From Methylococcaceae bacterium (GTDB lineage Bacteria; Pseudomonadota; Gammaproteobacteria; Methylococcales; Methylomonadaceae), in contig JAUYBL010000010.1 in NCBI GenBank assembly GCA_030693065.1, forward strand, positions 124,001 through 188,000: a stretch of 64,000 nt of DNA, in the 5' to 3' direction. Both the position numbers and the translations under genes were made by a program. This document shows positions 26,195 through 34,399 of the stretch, one piece after another. The notes beneath the pieces were generated by a model that saw only the letters and a list, made by a program, of their open reading frames with translations, was not told where the DNA came from and made no database searches. Numbering within the stretch: position 1 is the stretch's first letter; each line of letters begins with the position of its first letter.

Positions 26195-27067
26195 CTATTC
26201 CTTATTTTGAATTAGCCAATAAGTAACACCCAATGCCACCAGCACCAATGCGGAGGCGCTTACATATTCAGACGACAAACTTTTGTAGTCAAATACGATG
26301 ACTTTTCGAGAAATAGCCATCAGTGCCGTTGCCACTACCAGCTTAACTGGGATGACATCGCTTCTTATATATAACGTGATATTCAAAAATATTTCGATGG
26401 CAATTAACACCGCAAGAAAGGCCCCAAAAGTTTCCAGCATGTCGTTAATGCTCAATAACAACATTGGTGGCTCGACTATTTTTTGGTACATGACATAAAC
26501 CACGTCGACAATGCCAAACAGAATGACGACAACCATTAACAACGCTAAAAACTTCACGCCAATGCGAATAGTTCGATGCAATAACTGTATGAAGGGATCT
26601 TCATGCTGCATCGGCAATTCTTCGTGGCTTACTGACGGCCCCACTTGACTAATCAATTTTGCTCGCAAATGGGACAACAATGGTGCGATTACATATTTAT
26701 GAGCCGCTAAGCCTGAAGGCGTAAAGTCCTGGGCAAAAAAATCGTTAAAGCCAGGTATCGCCGTTAATTGATTGCTATCAACACTTTCAAATCCCATGCT
26801 CCAATAAGGAAAAGCGCGCTCAACGATGGGTTGTTTTTCAATAATGGTGACATCGGTATGGCGCGGGTCTTTTTCAATTAAGGCATACATGCTGTTGACA
26901 CTGGCTTCATCGCCTTCCAGTACCTGTAAAAAAGTGTTGTTCGAAAACAATAAAATTCCGGTAATGTTCTTGGCACTATTGTGCGCCCGACATTCTTTTA
27001 ATAGTTTTAACAGGTCTTCGGTGCCCCATGCACTCAACGCGGTACTGGCATAAATTAATCTGATCAT
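26195..27067 (-). CDS. BLUF blue-light sensor fused to a PsiE-like membrane domain
   Basis: A 290-residue protein. Residues 1-95 are a BLUF domain with every key residue at the spacing known from AppA: Tyr6, Asn30, Gln48 (FLQVLEG), Trp89 and Met91 (YWSMGF). After a linker (96-160), residues 165-287 hold four hydrophobic segments (171-192, 210-232, 240-258, 268-286) with the PsiE-family signature MAISRKVIVFD. BLUF binds FAD and senses blue light through a Tyr-Gln hydrogen-bond switch. PsiE is a phosphate-starvation-inducible membrane protein of unknown action. The fusion implies a light-gated membrane output. The gene is divergent from the MerR/B12 regulator across 156 bp. Confidence 0.88.
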   Translation of the reverse strand: MIRLIYASTALSAWGTEDLLKLLKECRAHNSAKNITGILLFSNNTFLQVLEGDEASVNSMYALIEKDPRHTDVTIIEKQPIVERAFPYWSMGFESVDSNQLTAIPGFNDFFAQDFTPSGLAAHKYVIAPLLSHLRAKLISQVGPSVSHEELPMQHEDPFIQLLHRTIRIGVKFLALLMVVVILFGIVDVVYVMYQKIVEPPMLLLSINDMLETFGAFLAVLIAIEIFLNITLYIRSDVIPVKLVVATALMAISRKVIVFDYKSLSSEYVSASALVLVALGVTYWLIQNKE

Positions 27068-27160
27068 GGCCGCCTTCCTCGAAATTTTTATTATTGTTAT
27101 GTTGCCCAGTCGAACCTATCACAAAAACCAAGTGGTCATATTAAGTTTTTTGCACATATA

Positions 27161-27192
27161 TTGTCTAAGTTTTGTAAAGGTTCTGATACAAT
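27161..27192 (+). promoter_or_regulatory. Candidate promoter/operator of the MerR-B12 regulator gene
   Basis: A -35-like TTGTCT (27161-27166) and -10-like TACAAT (27187-27192) are separated by 20 bp, the over-long spacing often seen at MerR-family promoters. An inverted repeat TTGTA (27172-27176) and TACAA (27187-27191) lies in the spacer and -10. This may be an autoregulatory site in the gap shared with the divergent BLUF gene. Confidence 0.35.
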
Positions 27193-27223
27193 GTGACCTC
27201 ACTCATCCTATGCGAAGAAGCCT

Positions 27224-28210
27224 ATGTCCACTCAAAAGGATAATTCTGCACAATACCTTATCAGCACGGTAACCAAGCGCTCTGGCGTTAAGTCCGATTT
27301 GGTCAGAGCCTGGGAAAGACGATACCAAGCAGTCAGTCCAACCCGCACTGCAGGCGGACATCGTGTTTATACCGATTTGGATATTGCTCGATTAAAATTA
27401 TTGAATGAGGCCACCAGCAGTGGTCACAGCATTGGTCAAATCGCCAATTTATCATTGGATGATTTGAAAAAACTATTGCAACATGAGTCTTCAGCCCCGG
27501 TTTCGGCTTATAGATCAAGCACTCCACCCGCTGCGGTCACTAGCGAACGACGTTTTCTTGCCGAAGATTACATAGAAAAATGCTATGCCGCAGTGCTGGC
27601 TTTTGACGCACATGCCTTGGAATCACATTTTGAAAATGCCATCGTCGAACTCGGGCCGCAACTATTTATTGAAAACCTGTTAACCCCTCTATTAACTCAG
27701 ATTGGTGAACGCTGGCGAGACGGCGAGTTAAGACCCGTCCATGAACACATGGCCTCGTCTATTATTCGTTCGTTAACCTACATTTTGCGCAATAACACGC
27801 CTTGCGCAGCAAATGCCCCAAGAATGATTGTGACCACGCCAATTGGTCAGCTCCATGAACTTGGCGCCTTGCTGGCAGCAATCATTGCCGAGTTTAAAAA
27901 CTGGAAAGTGACTTATCTGGGTGCTAATTTGCCTTCTGAGGAAATAGCGGCTGCAGTGAAGTACACCCAAGCCAATGCCGTTACCTTGAGCATTAGTTTT
28001 AGCGCTGATGATTTGGTGGTACCTCGAGAATTGCGCAAACTGAGAAAACTGATCGGCAATGACAAAGCATTGATAGTTGGCGGCAGATCGGCCGGGCATT
28101 ATCAAGCCGTACTGGATGAAGTCGGTGTACTAAAAATTCAAAACTATGATCATTTCAGATTACTGCTTGATGAACTCGCAGCCAAGCATTATGCAGAGCA
28201 GTCAACGTAA
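27224..28210 (+). CDS. MerR-family regulator with B12-binding domain (CarH/LitR-like)
   Basis: A 328-residue protein: MerR winged HTH (about 10-85; AWERRYQAVSPTRTAGGHR), a four-helix cap (about 113-190) and a Rossmann B12-binding domain (about 198-320). The CarH adenosyl-capping motif W-x9-EH is intact: Trp164, Glu174, His175. His211 in GQLHELG matches the lower cobalt ligand. CarH/LitR proteins bind adenosylcobalamin, hold their DNA as tetramers in the dark and let go on illumination. The residue after the tryptophan is Arg165, where Thermus CarH has the histidine that caps cobalt after light exposure, so the photoproduct may differ. The cob operon starts 48 bp downstream on the same strand. 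Confidence 0.88.
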   Translation: MSTQKDNSAQYLISTVTKRSGVKSDLVRAWERRYQAVSPTRTAGGHRVYTDLDIARLKLLNEATSSGHSIGQIANLSLDDLKKLLQHESSAPVSAYRSSTPPAAVTSERRFLAEDYIEKCYAAVLAFDAHALESHFENAIVELGPQLFIENLLTPLLTQIGERWRDGELRPVHEHMASSIIRSLTYILRNNTPCAANAPRMIVTTPIGQLHELGALLAAIIAEFKNWKVTYLGANLPSEEIAAAVKYTQANAVTLSISFSADDLVVPRELRKLRKLIGNDKALIVGGRSAGHYQAVLDEVGVLKIQNYDHFRLLLDELAAKHYAEQST

Positions 28211-28258
28211 GATCCCCATTTATCTGCCCGCGTGGTCAGTCAAAACGTCTAAGTCGAC

Positions 28259-29005
28259 ATGCCCCACCCCAAACTCTTTTTAGTAGCGTTAAGTTTTTAT
28301 ACCCGCTTGCCGATGCCGCCAACACTGAATCATCGACGCCTACCCGAAGCCATTTTATATTTACCGCTAGTCGGTTGGCTGGTTGGCAGCATTTCTGCAT
28401 TTGGTTTTTATCTAGCCCTGTCGCTTTGGCCTTTATCGACAGCAATACTCCTGACATTGCTTGTTGGCATTATGATCACCGGCGCTTTACATGAAGATGG
28501 CTTTGCCGATGTCTGCGATGGCTTTGGCGGTGGCTGGGGCAAGCAACGTATTCTTGAAATCATGAAAGACTCACACATTGGCGTTTACGGTGTACTGGGC
28601 TTACTGTTACTGATACTGTTAAAATTCACCACCCTCAGCAGCCTACCAGCCGTTGCAATCCCGCTAATATTGATTGCCGGACACAGCATCAGCCGACTCA
28701 TGCCATTACTGTTGATGCATAAGCTGGACTATGCCCGTAATGATCAAAGCAAATCTGCCGCAGCTATTTACCGACCTAATCGCCAACAATTAGCCGTTGC
28801 CGGATGCACCGCATTACTACCGCTATTGCTGTTGCCACCGTTATGCATACTGGCGATTATTCCGGTACTGCTCAGCACTGTATTTCTGGGCAAATATTTT
28901 TTCCGTCATATCGGCGGCTATACCGGCGACTGCCTGGGCGCAAGCCAGCAAGTCGCCGAAGTGTTTTTTTATTTAAGCGTGAGTGCCTTATGGAAATTTA
29001 TTTAA
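28259..29005 (+). CDS. cobS: Adenosylcobinamide-GDP ribazoletransferase
   Basis: Polytopic membrane enzyme of 248 residues that joins adenosylcobinamide-GDP to alpha-ribazole (phosphate), the last assembly step of cobalamin. Family motifs are SFYTRLPMP near the N-terminus and GALHEDGFADVCDGFGGG with the metal-binding acidic residues, then KDSHIGVYG. About six hydrophobic segments follow. It is the first gene of the cob run, 48 bp after the B12-dependent regulator, with no riboswitch-sized leader between them. Its 3' end overlaps cobC by 16 bp. Confidence 0.93.
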   Translation: MPHPKLFLVALSFYTRLPMPPTLNHRRLPEAILYLPLVGWLVGSISAFGFYLALSLWPLSTAILLTLLVGIMITGALHEDGFADVCDGFGGGWGKQRILEIMKDSHIGVYGVLGLLLLILLKFTTLSSLPAVAIPLILIAGHSISRLMPLLLMHKLDYARNDQSKSAAAIYRPNRQQLAVAGCTALLPLLLLPPLCILAIIPVLLSTVFLGKYFFRHIGGYTGDCLGASQQVAEVFFYLSVSALWKFI

Positions 29006-29553
29006 TTCGCCACACCCATACCGCTAATGATCCAGGGGTCTGCTATGGACAAAGCGATGTGGCGCTGGCGGACAGTTTTGAAACAGAACTGGCTGTTATT
29101 CACAACAAATTACCGGAATTTAACGACGATTGCTTAGTGTTTAGCAGTCCGCTGAGTCGTTGTTTGACCTTGGCTGAAACATTTTCAGACGATGTAACCA
29201 CCGATGCGCGCCTGCAAGAACTGAACTTCGGCGACTGGGAAGGCCAACGCTTTGATGACTTGCCCGCTGATGTCTTGCAACATTGGACTGATAACTATGT
29301 CACCGCTGCCCCGCCCAACGGCGAAACCTTTGAAGATTTATATCAACGTAGCGGCGATTTTTGGCAAGAGCTATTGGCAACCAAAGCGGAACAAGCATTA
29401 GTCGTCACCCATGCCGGCGTTATCCGGGCATTACTGGCCCGGGCATTGAATCTGCCCTTAGCCAATTCATTTCAGCTACGTATTGACTCGGGTTCCGTAA
29501 ATAAACTGCGGCACACTGATGATTATCTTTATGTTGAATACATCAACCTGTAA
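28990..29553 (+). CDS. cobC: Alpha-ribazole phosphatase
   Basis: Histidine-phosphatase family protein of 187 residues. The catalytic RHG-type motif is LIRHTHT at the N-terminus, and the second histidine lies in LVVTHAGVIRALL. It removes phosphate from alpha-ribazole phosphate or the cobalamin phosphate. The frame is open upstream inside cobS, but MEIYLIRHTHTAND at 28990 is the family start. It overlaps cobS by 16 bp and its stop overlaps the cobD start (TAATG), indicating translational coupling. Confidence 0.9.
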   Translation: MEIYLIRHTHTANDPGVCYGQSDVALADSFETELAVIHNKLPEFNDDCLVFSSPLSRCLTLAETFSDDVTTDARLQELNFGDWEGQRFDDLPADVLQHWTDNYVTAAPPNGETFEDLYQRSGDFWQELLATKAEQALVVTHAGVIRALLARALNLPLANSFQLRIDSGSVNKLRHTDDYLYVEYINL

Positions 29554-30620
29554 TGCACGGCGGCAACATTTATCAGTTTGCAGCACAACTGGGCTGCCTG
29601 CCGGAACAGGTGCTGGATTTTTCCGCTAACATCAACCCCGAGCAGGCGGCCGACTTAAGCTGCCTGCAACAAGTACAGCTAACCCCGTATGCTGAGCCTC
29701 AATATCACCTGCTAAAACAAGCCTTTAAAAACCGTTATCCCTTACCGGCAGCCGCGGATATTGAGCCTTTTAACGGCGCCAGCGCGGCCATTTTCGGCTT
29801 ATTGCGGCATTTAAAGCCTAAGGATTTGGTGCTGTACACCCCGCTCTACGGAGAATACCGGCATAGCGCAGAACAACTGGGCTGCAAGCTACATACTGTT
29901 AACCGGCTGATCGACATCAACGCCGATATTCCGCCAAACAGCACGGTCATTTTTGTGAATCCATCCACACCGGATGGCCAGCTGTATGATCTAAAAGCCT
30001 TAATGAAAGCTTGGCAAGCAGCCAACTGCACCATCATCATTGACGAGTCTTTTCTGGATTTTTGCGATGCCGAATCAATAACCCAGCTAATCGGTACTAT
30101 CGATAAGCTTTATGTCGTTAAGTCGTTAAGCAAGTTTTACGGCTGTGCCGGTATTCGAATCGGTTTTATTGTTGCGGCTGCCCAAGCTATTGCCGATCTG
30201 CAACTCGGTGAACCGGCCTGGAAATGCTCCAGCCTGGATATGGCTTACATGCAGCAAGCGCTGGCAAATACCGACTTTATAGAACGCACCCGGCAGCAAA
30301 CTGATTATCTAAGAAACTTGCTCAACATAGCCTTGCAAGAGTCCGGTCTGTTTGAGACCATCTACCCTAGCCAGGCCAATTTTTTGCTGGCGCGCTTGGC
30401 TCAAGGCATGGATGGTTACCAATTGCAGCAACATCTGGCGACTGACCGAATCCTAATTCGGGTGTGTGAAAATTTCGACGGGCTAGACAACTACCATGTC
30501 CGCTTTGCGGTCAAAAATGAGCCGTCCATCAAACATCTGGCGCTCAACTTAAATACATTAAGCCCTCAGTTGGTGGGAGCGACGCCTACGTCGCGACTAA
30601 AAACTCAAATCGCGACGTAG
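29553..30620 (+). CDS. cobD: L-threonine-O-3-phosphate decarboxylase CobD
   Basis: Fold type I PLP enzyme, 355 residues. It begins MHGGNIYQFA, a CobD hallmark, and Lys194 in VKSLSKFYGCAGIRIG binds PLP. It makes aminopropanol phosphate for the cobalamin side chain. Other naming systems call it CobC. The last 15 or so residues (from about 340: VGATPTSRLKTQIAT) are encoded by a palindromic repeat whose right arm supplies the stop codon, so the natural C-terminus was probably shorter or different. CbiB, its partner, is two genes downstream. Confidence 0.92.
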   Translation: MHGGNIYQFAAQLGCLPEQVLDFSANINPEQAADLSCLQQVQLTPYAEPQYHLLKQAFKNRYPLPAAADIEPFNGASAAIFGLLRHLKPKDLVLYTPLYGEYRHSAEQLGCKLHTVNRLIDINADIPPNSTVIFVNPSTPDGQLYDLKALMKAWQAANCTIIIDESFLDFCDAESITQLIGTIDKLYVVKSLSKFYGCAGIRIGFIVAAAQAIADLQLGEPAWKCSSLDMAYMQQALANTDFIERTRQQTDYLRNLLNIALQESGLFETIYPSQANFLLARLAQGMDGYQLQQHLATDRILIRVCENFDGLDNYHVRFAVKNEPSIKHLALNLNTLSPQLVGATPTSRLKTQIAT

Positions 30621-30634
30621 GCGTCGCTCCCACC
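30572..30634. repeat. 25-bp palindromic repeat overrunning the end of cobD
   Basis: A perfect 25-bp inverted repeat occupies 30572-30596 and 30610-30634 with a 13-nt loop. The arm begins GGTGGGAGCGACGCCTACG, similar to the GTGGGAGCG-type REP sequences of gammaproteobacteria. The left arm is read as coding sequence and the right arm contains the cobD stop codon at 30618-30620. Confidence 0.9.
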
Positions 30635-30672
30635 CGTTTGCTTGCTGTGCATAACTCTATAAACATCAACTC

Positions 30673-32073
30673 ATGAAGTCTCTAGCCATTTTCGGCACCA
30701 GCTCAGACGCCGGCAAAACCACGCTCGTAATGGCTTTATGCCGTATTTTTGCCGACCGCGGCATCAACGTCGCGCCCTTTAAGGCACAAAACGTTTCCAA
30801 CAATTCCGCGGTGACCATTGAAGGTCGTGAGATTTCTCGCGCTCAATGCCTGCAGGCAGAAGCGGCGCGGGTCGAGCCTAGCTACCTGTTTAATCCGGTG
30901 CTGCTCAAATCGCACGGCAACAGTTCGGTGCAAGTAATCGTCAATGGACTGGTCACTGACAATCAGTCAGTAGTCGAGTATTACCAGAAAATCGACGGCC
31001 TAAAAGAACACGTCAAATACGCCTTTAACCAGCTCCAGCAAGACTACGATTTGGTCATTGCCGAAGGCGCAGGCTCGCCGGTTGAGCTGAATTTATTACA
31101 TAAAGACTTGTCTAACACCTTCGTTGCCAACACCTTTAATACGAAAAACATTTTGGTCGCGGACATTGAACGCGGCGGCGTGTTTGCCTCCATTTACGGC
31201 ACCTTGGAACTGATGGACCCGGTCATGCGCAGCAATTTAATCGGCGTTATCGTCAACAAGTTTCGCGGCGACCGGCGTTTTTTTGACGAAGGCGAAACCA
31301 TCATCCGCGAGCGCTTTGGCGTGCCGGTGTTAGGCGTGTTGCCGTTTCAGCCGATGAATATCGACATGGAAGACTCGCAATCGTTAAGTAATTACCGGCA
31401 GCGTCTTGATGACGTCAAACTGCGCATTGCCGTAATTGCTTATCCGGGCTTGAGTAATTACAACGATCTGGATGCGCTGATGGCCGACCCAGAATTGCAT
31501 ATTGAAATGATTCACGCATATAGGCCATTGACTGACTTTGACATGGTGCTGTTGCCCGGCAGTAAAACCGTGATTCGGGATTTGCACTGGTTAAAACATC
31601 AAGGCTTATTTAACGAACTGCAACACTTTGATAAACCCATCTTCGGCATCTGCGGTGGCTATCAAATGCTGTGCGGGCAGCTGCATGATCCCAATGCGCT
31701 TGAACATGACCATGCCATTGTTGAAGCAGGCTTAGGGTTTATTCCAGACGATGTGCATTATCAGCAACCCAAAATCCTAGCGCGCGGCGACTACCAACTG
31801 TTTTCTCATGACGCCATCAAAGGCTATGAAATTCATTGCGGTCGCATGGCTAAATACCCACTTTATTACCAAGATGGCCTCTACAGTGGTACCCATGTCC
31901 ATGGCGTCTTTGATGATGACGGCTTGCGCACCAATTACTTCAAGACCATCAACCCAAATTACCAAGGTTATGCCTACGCATCCTACCGAGAAGAGCAAAT
32001 TCAGGGCTTTGCCGACATGGTGGCAGACAATCTCGATCTATCAGCCATCTTAGAAGCGCTACAGGCCGACTGA
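30673..32073 (+). CDS. cobQ: Cobyric acid synthase
   Basis: Glutamine amidotransferase of 466 residues (CbiP type). The N-terminal ATPase domain starts FGTSSDAGKTTLVMALC, with KAQNVSNNSAVT next. The C-terminal class I-like amidotransferase domain has LLPGSKTVIRDL and the nucleophile cysteine in GICGGYQMLCGQL. It amidates four carboxyl side chains of adenosyl-cobyrinic acid a,c-diamide. It starts 52 bp after cobD, across the palindromic repeat, and abuts cbiB with an overlap. Confidence 0.95.
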   Translation: MKSLAIFGTSSDAGKTTLVMALCRIFADRGINVAPFKAQNVSNNSAVTIEGREISRAQCLQAEAARVEPSYLFNPVLLKSHGNSSVQVIVNGLVTDNQSVVEYYQKIDGLKEHVKYAFNQLQQDYDLVIAEGAGSPVELNLLHKDLSNTFVANTFNTKNILVADIERGGVFASIYGTLELMDPVMRSNLIGVIVNKFRGDRRFFDEGETIIRERFGVPVLGVLPFQPMNIDMEDSQSLSNYRQRLDDVKLRIAVIAYPGLSNYNDLDALMADPELHIEMIHAYRPLTDFDMVLLPGSKTVIRDLHWLKHQGLFNELQHFDKPIFGICGGYQMLCGQLHDPNALEHDHAIVEAGLGFIPDDVHYQQPKILARGDYQLFSHDAIKGYEIHCGRMAKYPLYYQDGLYSGTHVHGVFDDDGLRTNYFKTINPNYQGYAYASYREEQIQGFADMVADNLDLSAILEALQAD

Positions 32074-32969
32074 TGTTTTTTGAATTAGCCCTATTGGCCT
32101 ACCTGTTCGATAAACTATTCGGCGAACTGCCCGGAAAACACCCGATCATGTGGATGGGCGATTTTATTGCCGGATTTGAACGGCGTTTTTATCGCAACCG
32201 GCTGTTACCCGGCGCGCTATTGGTGATCAGCCTGTTGCTGGTGACCTTTCTTATCAGTATCGGTTTGGTGGCATTGACTGACTCCCTGCCCGGCTGGCTG
32301 GCGTTGCCCATCCAAGCAATACTGGCGTCCACCGGTCTGGCGATGAACATGCTCCATACCAGCGTTGCAGGATTACTCACCACAGACCAGCCCAGGCAGG
32401 CAATACGTTATTTGGTCAGCCGCGACACCGAAACCATGACCAATACTGAAATTTACAAAGCCGGACTGGAAACCTGGGCAGAAAACTTAAGCGACGGCGT
32501 TATTGCGCCGCTGTTTTATTTGCTACTGTTCGGCCTGCCCGGCATTGCCGTGTACAAAGCCATCAACACCATGGATTCGATGATTGCCTACAAAACCGAA
32601 CGCTATTTTTACTTCGGCAAAACCGCCGCTATCATCGATGACATCGCCAATTTTATCCCGGCGCGCCTGACCGCTTTATTGATCGTGTGCCTGGCAAAAA
32701 ATAAACGCCACGCCTGGCAATGCTGCCTGAGTGACGGCAATAAACTGGAAAGCCCCAATGCCGGTTACCCAATTGCGGCGATGGCGGGCGGCTTAAGTAT
32801 CGCATTGGGTGGCGACGCCAGTTACCACGGCCAAATAAAACATAAACCATCGTTGGGCGTTTCGATCAACCCGCTCGACAAAAGCACGCTTGAACAAGGG
32901 TTACACATGCGCACCAGCATCGACCGAACCGTATTAACTTTGTTGCTAACAGGCGCATTACTGACATGA
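32073..32969 (+). CDS. cbiB: Adenosylcobinamide-phosphate synthase CbiB
   Basis: Polytopic membrane protein of 298 residues. Family motifs are FDKLFGELPGKHPIMWMG at the N-terminus, RYLVSRDTETMTNTEIYKAG, ETWAENLSDGVIAPLFY and INTMDSMIAYK. It attaches aminopropanol (phosphate), made from CobD product, to cobyric acid. Start overlaps the cobQ stop and the end overlaps cobU by 4 bp, so the operon is tightly coupled. Synonym cobD in the Pseudomonas denitrificans naming. Confidence 0.94.
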   Translation: MFFELALLAYLFDKLFGELPGKHPIMWMGDFIAGFERRFYRNRLLPGALLVISLLLVTFLISIGLVALTDSLPGWLALPIQAILASTGLAMNMLHTSVAGLLTTDQPRQAIRYLVSRDTETMTNTEIYKAGLETWAENLSDGVIAPLFYLLLFGLPGIAVYKAINTMDSMIAYKTERYFYFGKTAAIIDDIANFIPARLTALLIVCLAKNKRHAWQCCLSDGNKLESPNAGYPIAAMAGGLSIALGGDASYHGQIKHKPSLGVSINPLDKSTLEQGLHMRTSIDRTVLTLLLTGALLT

Positions 32970-33463
32970 AAACCCTATTCATCGGCGGCATCAAAAGCGG
33001 TAAATCGCGCCTCGCGGAAAGCCATATCCTTGCCATTGCAGGTAACACCAAGCCTTATTATTTAGCCACGACCGAGTTTTTTGATGACGAAATGCAAGCT
33101 CGCATTCAAGTTCATAAGCAACAACGCCAAGATGCCTTCATTACTATTGAAGAGCCGCTTAAACTATTTAGCGCCGTGCAATCCTGCCCCGGCCCGGTGC
33201 TGATCGAATGCATCTCCATGTGGCTCAACAACCAGCTGTATCACCAAATCCCCGAAGTCGACACACTACAAGAATTGGCTGCCGTATTAAAACTGCCCAA
33301 TGATTTGGTGCTGGTACACAACGAAGTCGGTCTTGGTATCATCCCCGACAACCCACTGGCTCGCCAGTTTGTCGACCTATCCGGCCGTGCCGCACAGCTA
33401 ATGGCCCAGCATTGCGACCACGTATTTTTTTGCAGTGCGGGCCTGAAGTTGCAGATGAAATAA
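32966..33463 (+). CDS. cobU: Adenosylcobinamide kinase/guanylyltransferase
   Basis: A 165-residue P-loop enzyme with Walker A GGIKSGKSRLAE at the N-terminus. Later motifs are LIECISMWLNN and VLVHNEVGLGIIPDNPLARQF, both typical of CobU/CobP. It phosphorylates adenosylcobinamide and activates it with GMP for CobS. The ATG overlaps the cbiB stop (ATGA). It closes the cob operon. The partner cobT, which makes alpha-ribazole phosphate, is not in the window. Confidence 0.94.
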   Translation: MKTLFIGGIKSGKSRLAESHILAIAGNTKPYYLATTEFFDDEMQARIQVHKQQRQDAFITIEEPLKLFSAVQSCPGPVLIECISMWLNNQLYHQIPEVDTLQELAAVLKLPNDLVLVHNEVGLGIIPDNPLARQFVDLSGRAAQLMAQHCDHVFFCSAGLKLQMK

Positions 33464-33552
33464 GTCTTCGAATATTTTTACTAAAAACCGTACTTATTAC
33501 ATTGAGATTACTATAATGGCCTGCTAATCCGTTGCCACGAAAGGACTTTTCT

Positions 33553-34386
33553 ATGTCAGATAAAAATAACGATACCAAAGAACAGAATGCCGACAAGGTA
33601 CAAATCTGGGTAAAAAAAGATGCACTGGAATATGAAGAAGAACTGCGCAGGCTACAGGTCGAGCTATTAAAGTTTCAAAACCATGTCAAAGAACAAGGCC
33701 TACGCGTGTTAATGCTGTTTGAAGGCCGCGATGCCGCGGGCAAAGGCGGTACTATCAAGCGCATTACCGAACATTTAAATCCGCGTGGCGCGAAAGTCGT
33801 GGCGCTGGAGAAGCCGTCTAATACCGAAAGAACTCAGTGGTATTTTCAACGCTACGTCAATTACCTGCCATCAGCTGGCGAAATGGTGCTATTTGATCGC
33901 TCTTGGTATAACCGAGCAGGTGTTGAACCGGTGATGGGTTTTTGCAGCGAGGTAGAGCACAAGGAGTTTTTACGCGAGACGCCGGAATTTGAAAAAATGC
34001 TGGTGAATTCCGGGATTATTTTTATCAAATTCTACTTTTCAGTCAGTAAAAAAGAACAGGCTCGACGCTTTAATGGCCGCATTAACGATCCGTTAAAGCA
34101 GTACAAAATTTCACCCGTTGATATGGAAGCGCAAAAGCTATGGGACAAATACACTATCGCTAAGTATTCCATGCTGCTTTCCACTCACATGCCTTATGCG
34201 GAGTGGACGGTAATTAAATCCGACAATAAAAAGAAGGCGAGAATAAACTGCATCAAATATATTTTATCGCACGTGGATTACCCGGATAAAATTGCCGATG
34301 ACCAGTTACAAATAGATCAATCCATTCTGTTAAACGGCTCGAATGAGCTAAAAAGAATGGAATTGAACATGAATAAGGCTTTATAA
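33553..34386 (+). CDS. ppk2: Polyphosphate kinase 2
   Basis: PPK2-family kinase of 277 residues from the ATG at 33553, which has a GAAAGGAC ribosome-binding site; an upstream in-frame alternative at 33532 lacks one. Walker A is FEGRDAAGKGGTIKR, Walker B is MVLFDRSWYNRAGVEPVMGF, and the lid module with basic residues follows the FYFSVSKKEQARRF block. Single-domain members phosphorylate nucleoside mono- or diphosphates with polyphosphate. A -10-like TATAAT lies at 33512-33517, so it has its own promoter apart from the cob operon. Confidence 0.93.
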   Translation: MSDKNNDTKEQNADKVQIWVKKDALEYEEELRRLQVELLKFQNHVKEQGLRVLMLFEGRDAAGKGGTIKRITEHLNPRGAKVVALEKPSNTERTQWYFQRYVNYLPSAGEMVLFDRSWYNRAGVEPVMGFCSEVEHKEFLRETPEFEKMLVNSGIIFIKFYFSVSKKEQARRFNGRINDPLKQYKISPVDMEAQKLWDKYTIAKYSMLLSTHMPYAEWTVIKSDNKKKARINCIKYILSHVDYPDKIADDQLQIDQSILLNGSNELKRMELNMNKAL

Positions 34387-34399
34387 GCGAGGTTCCCCA

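Noticed and set aside
28211-28258. Cobalamin riboswitch before cobS
   Set aside because: The gap is only 48 bp and lacks the B12-box; too short for the aptamer.
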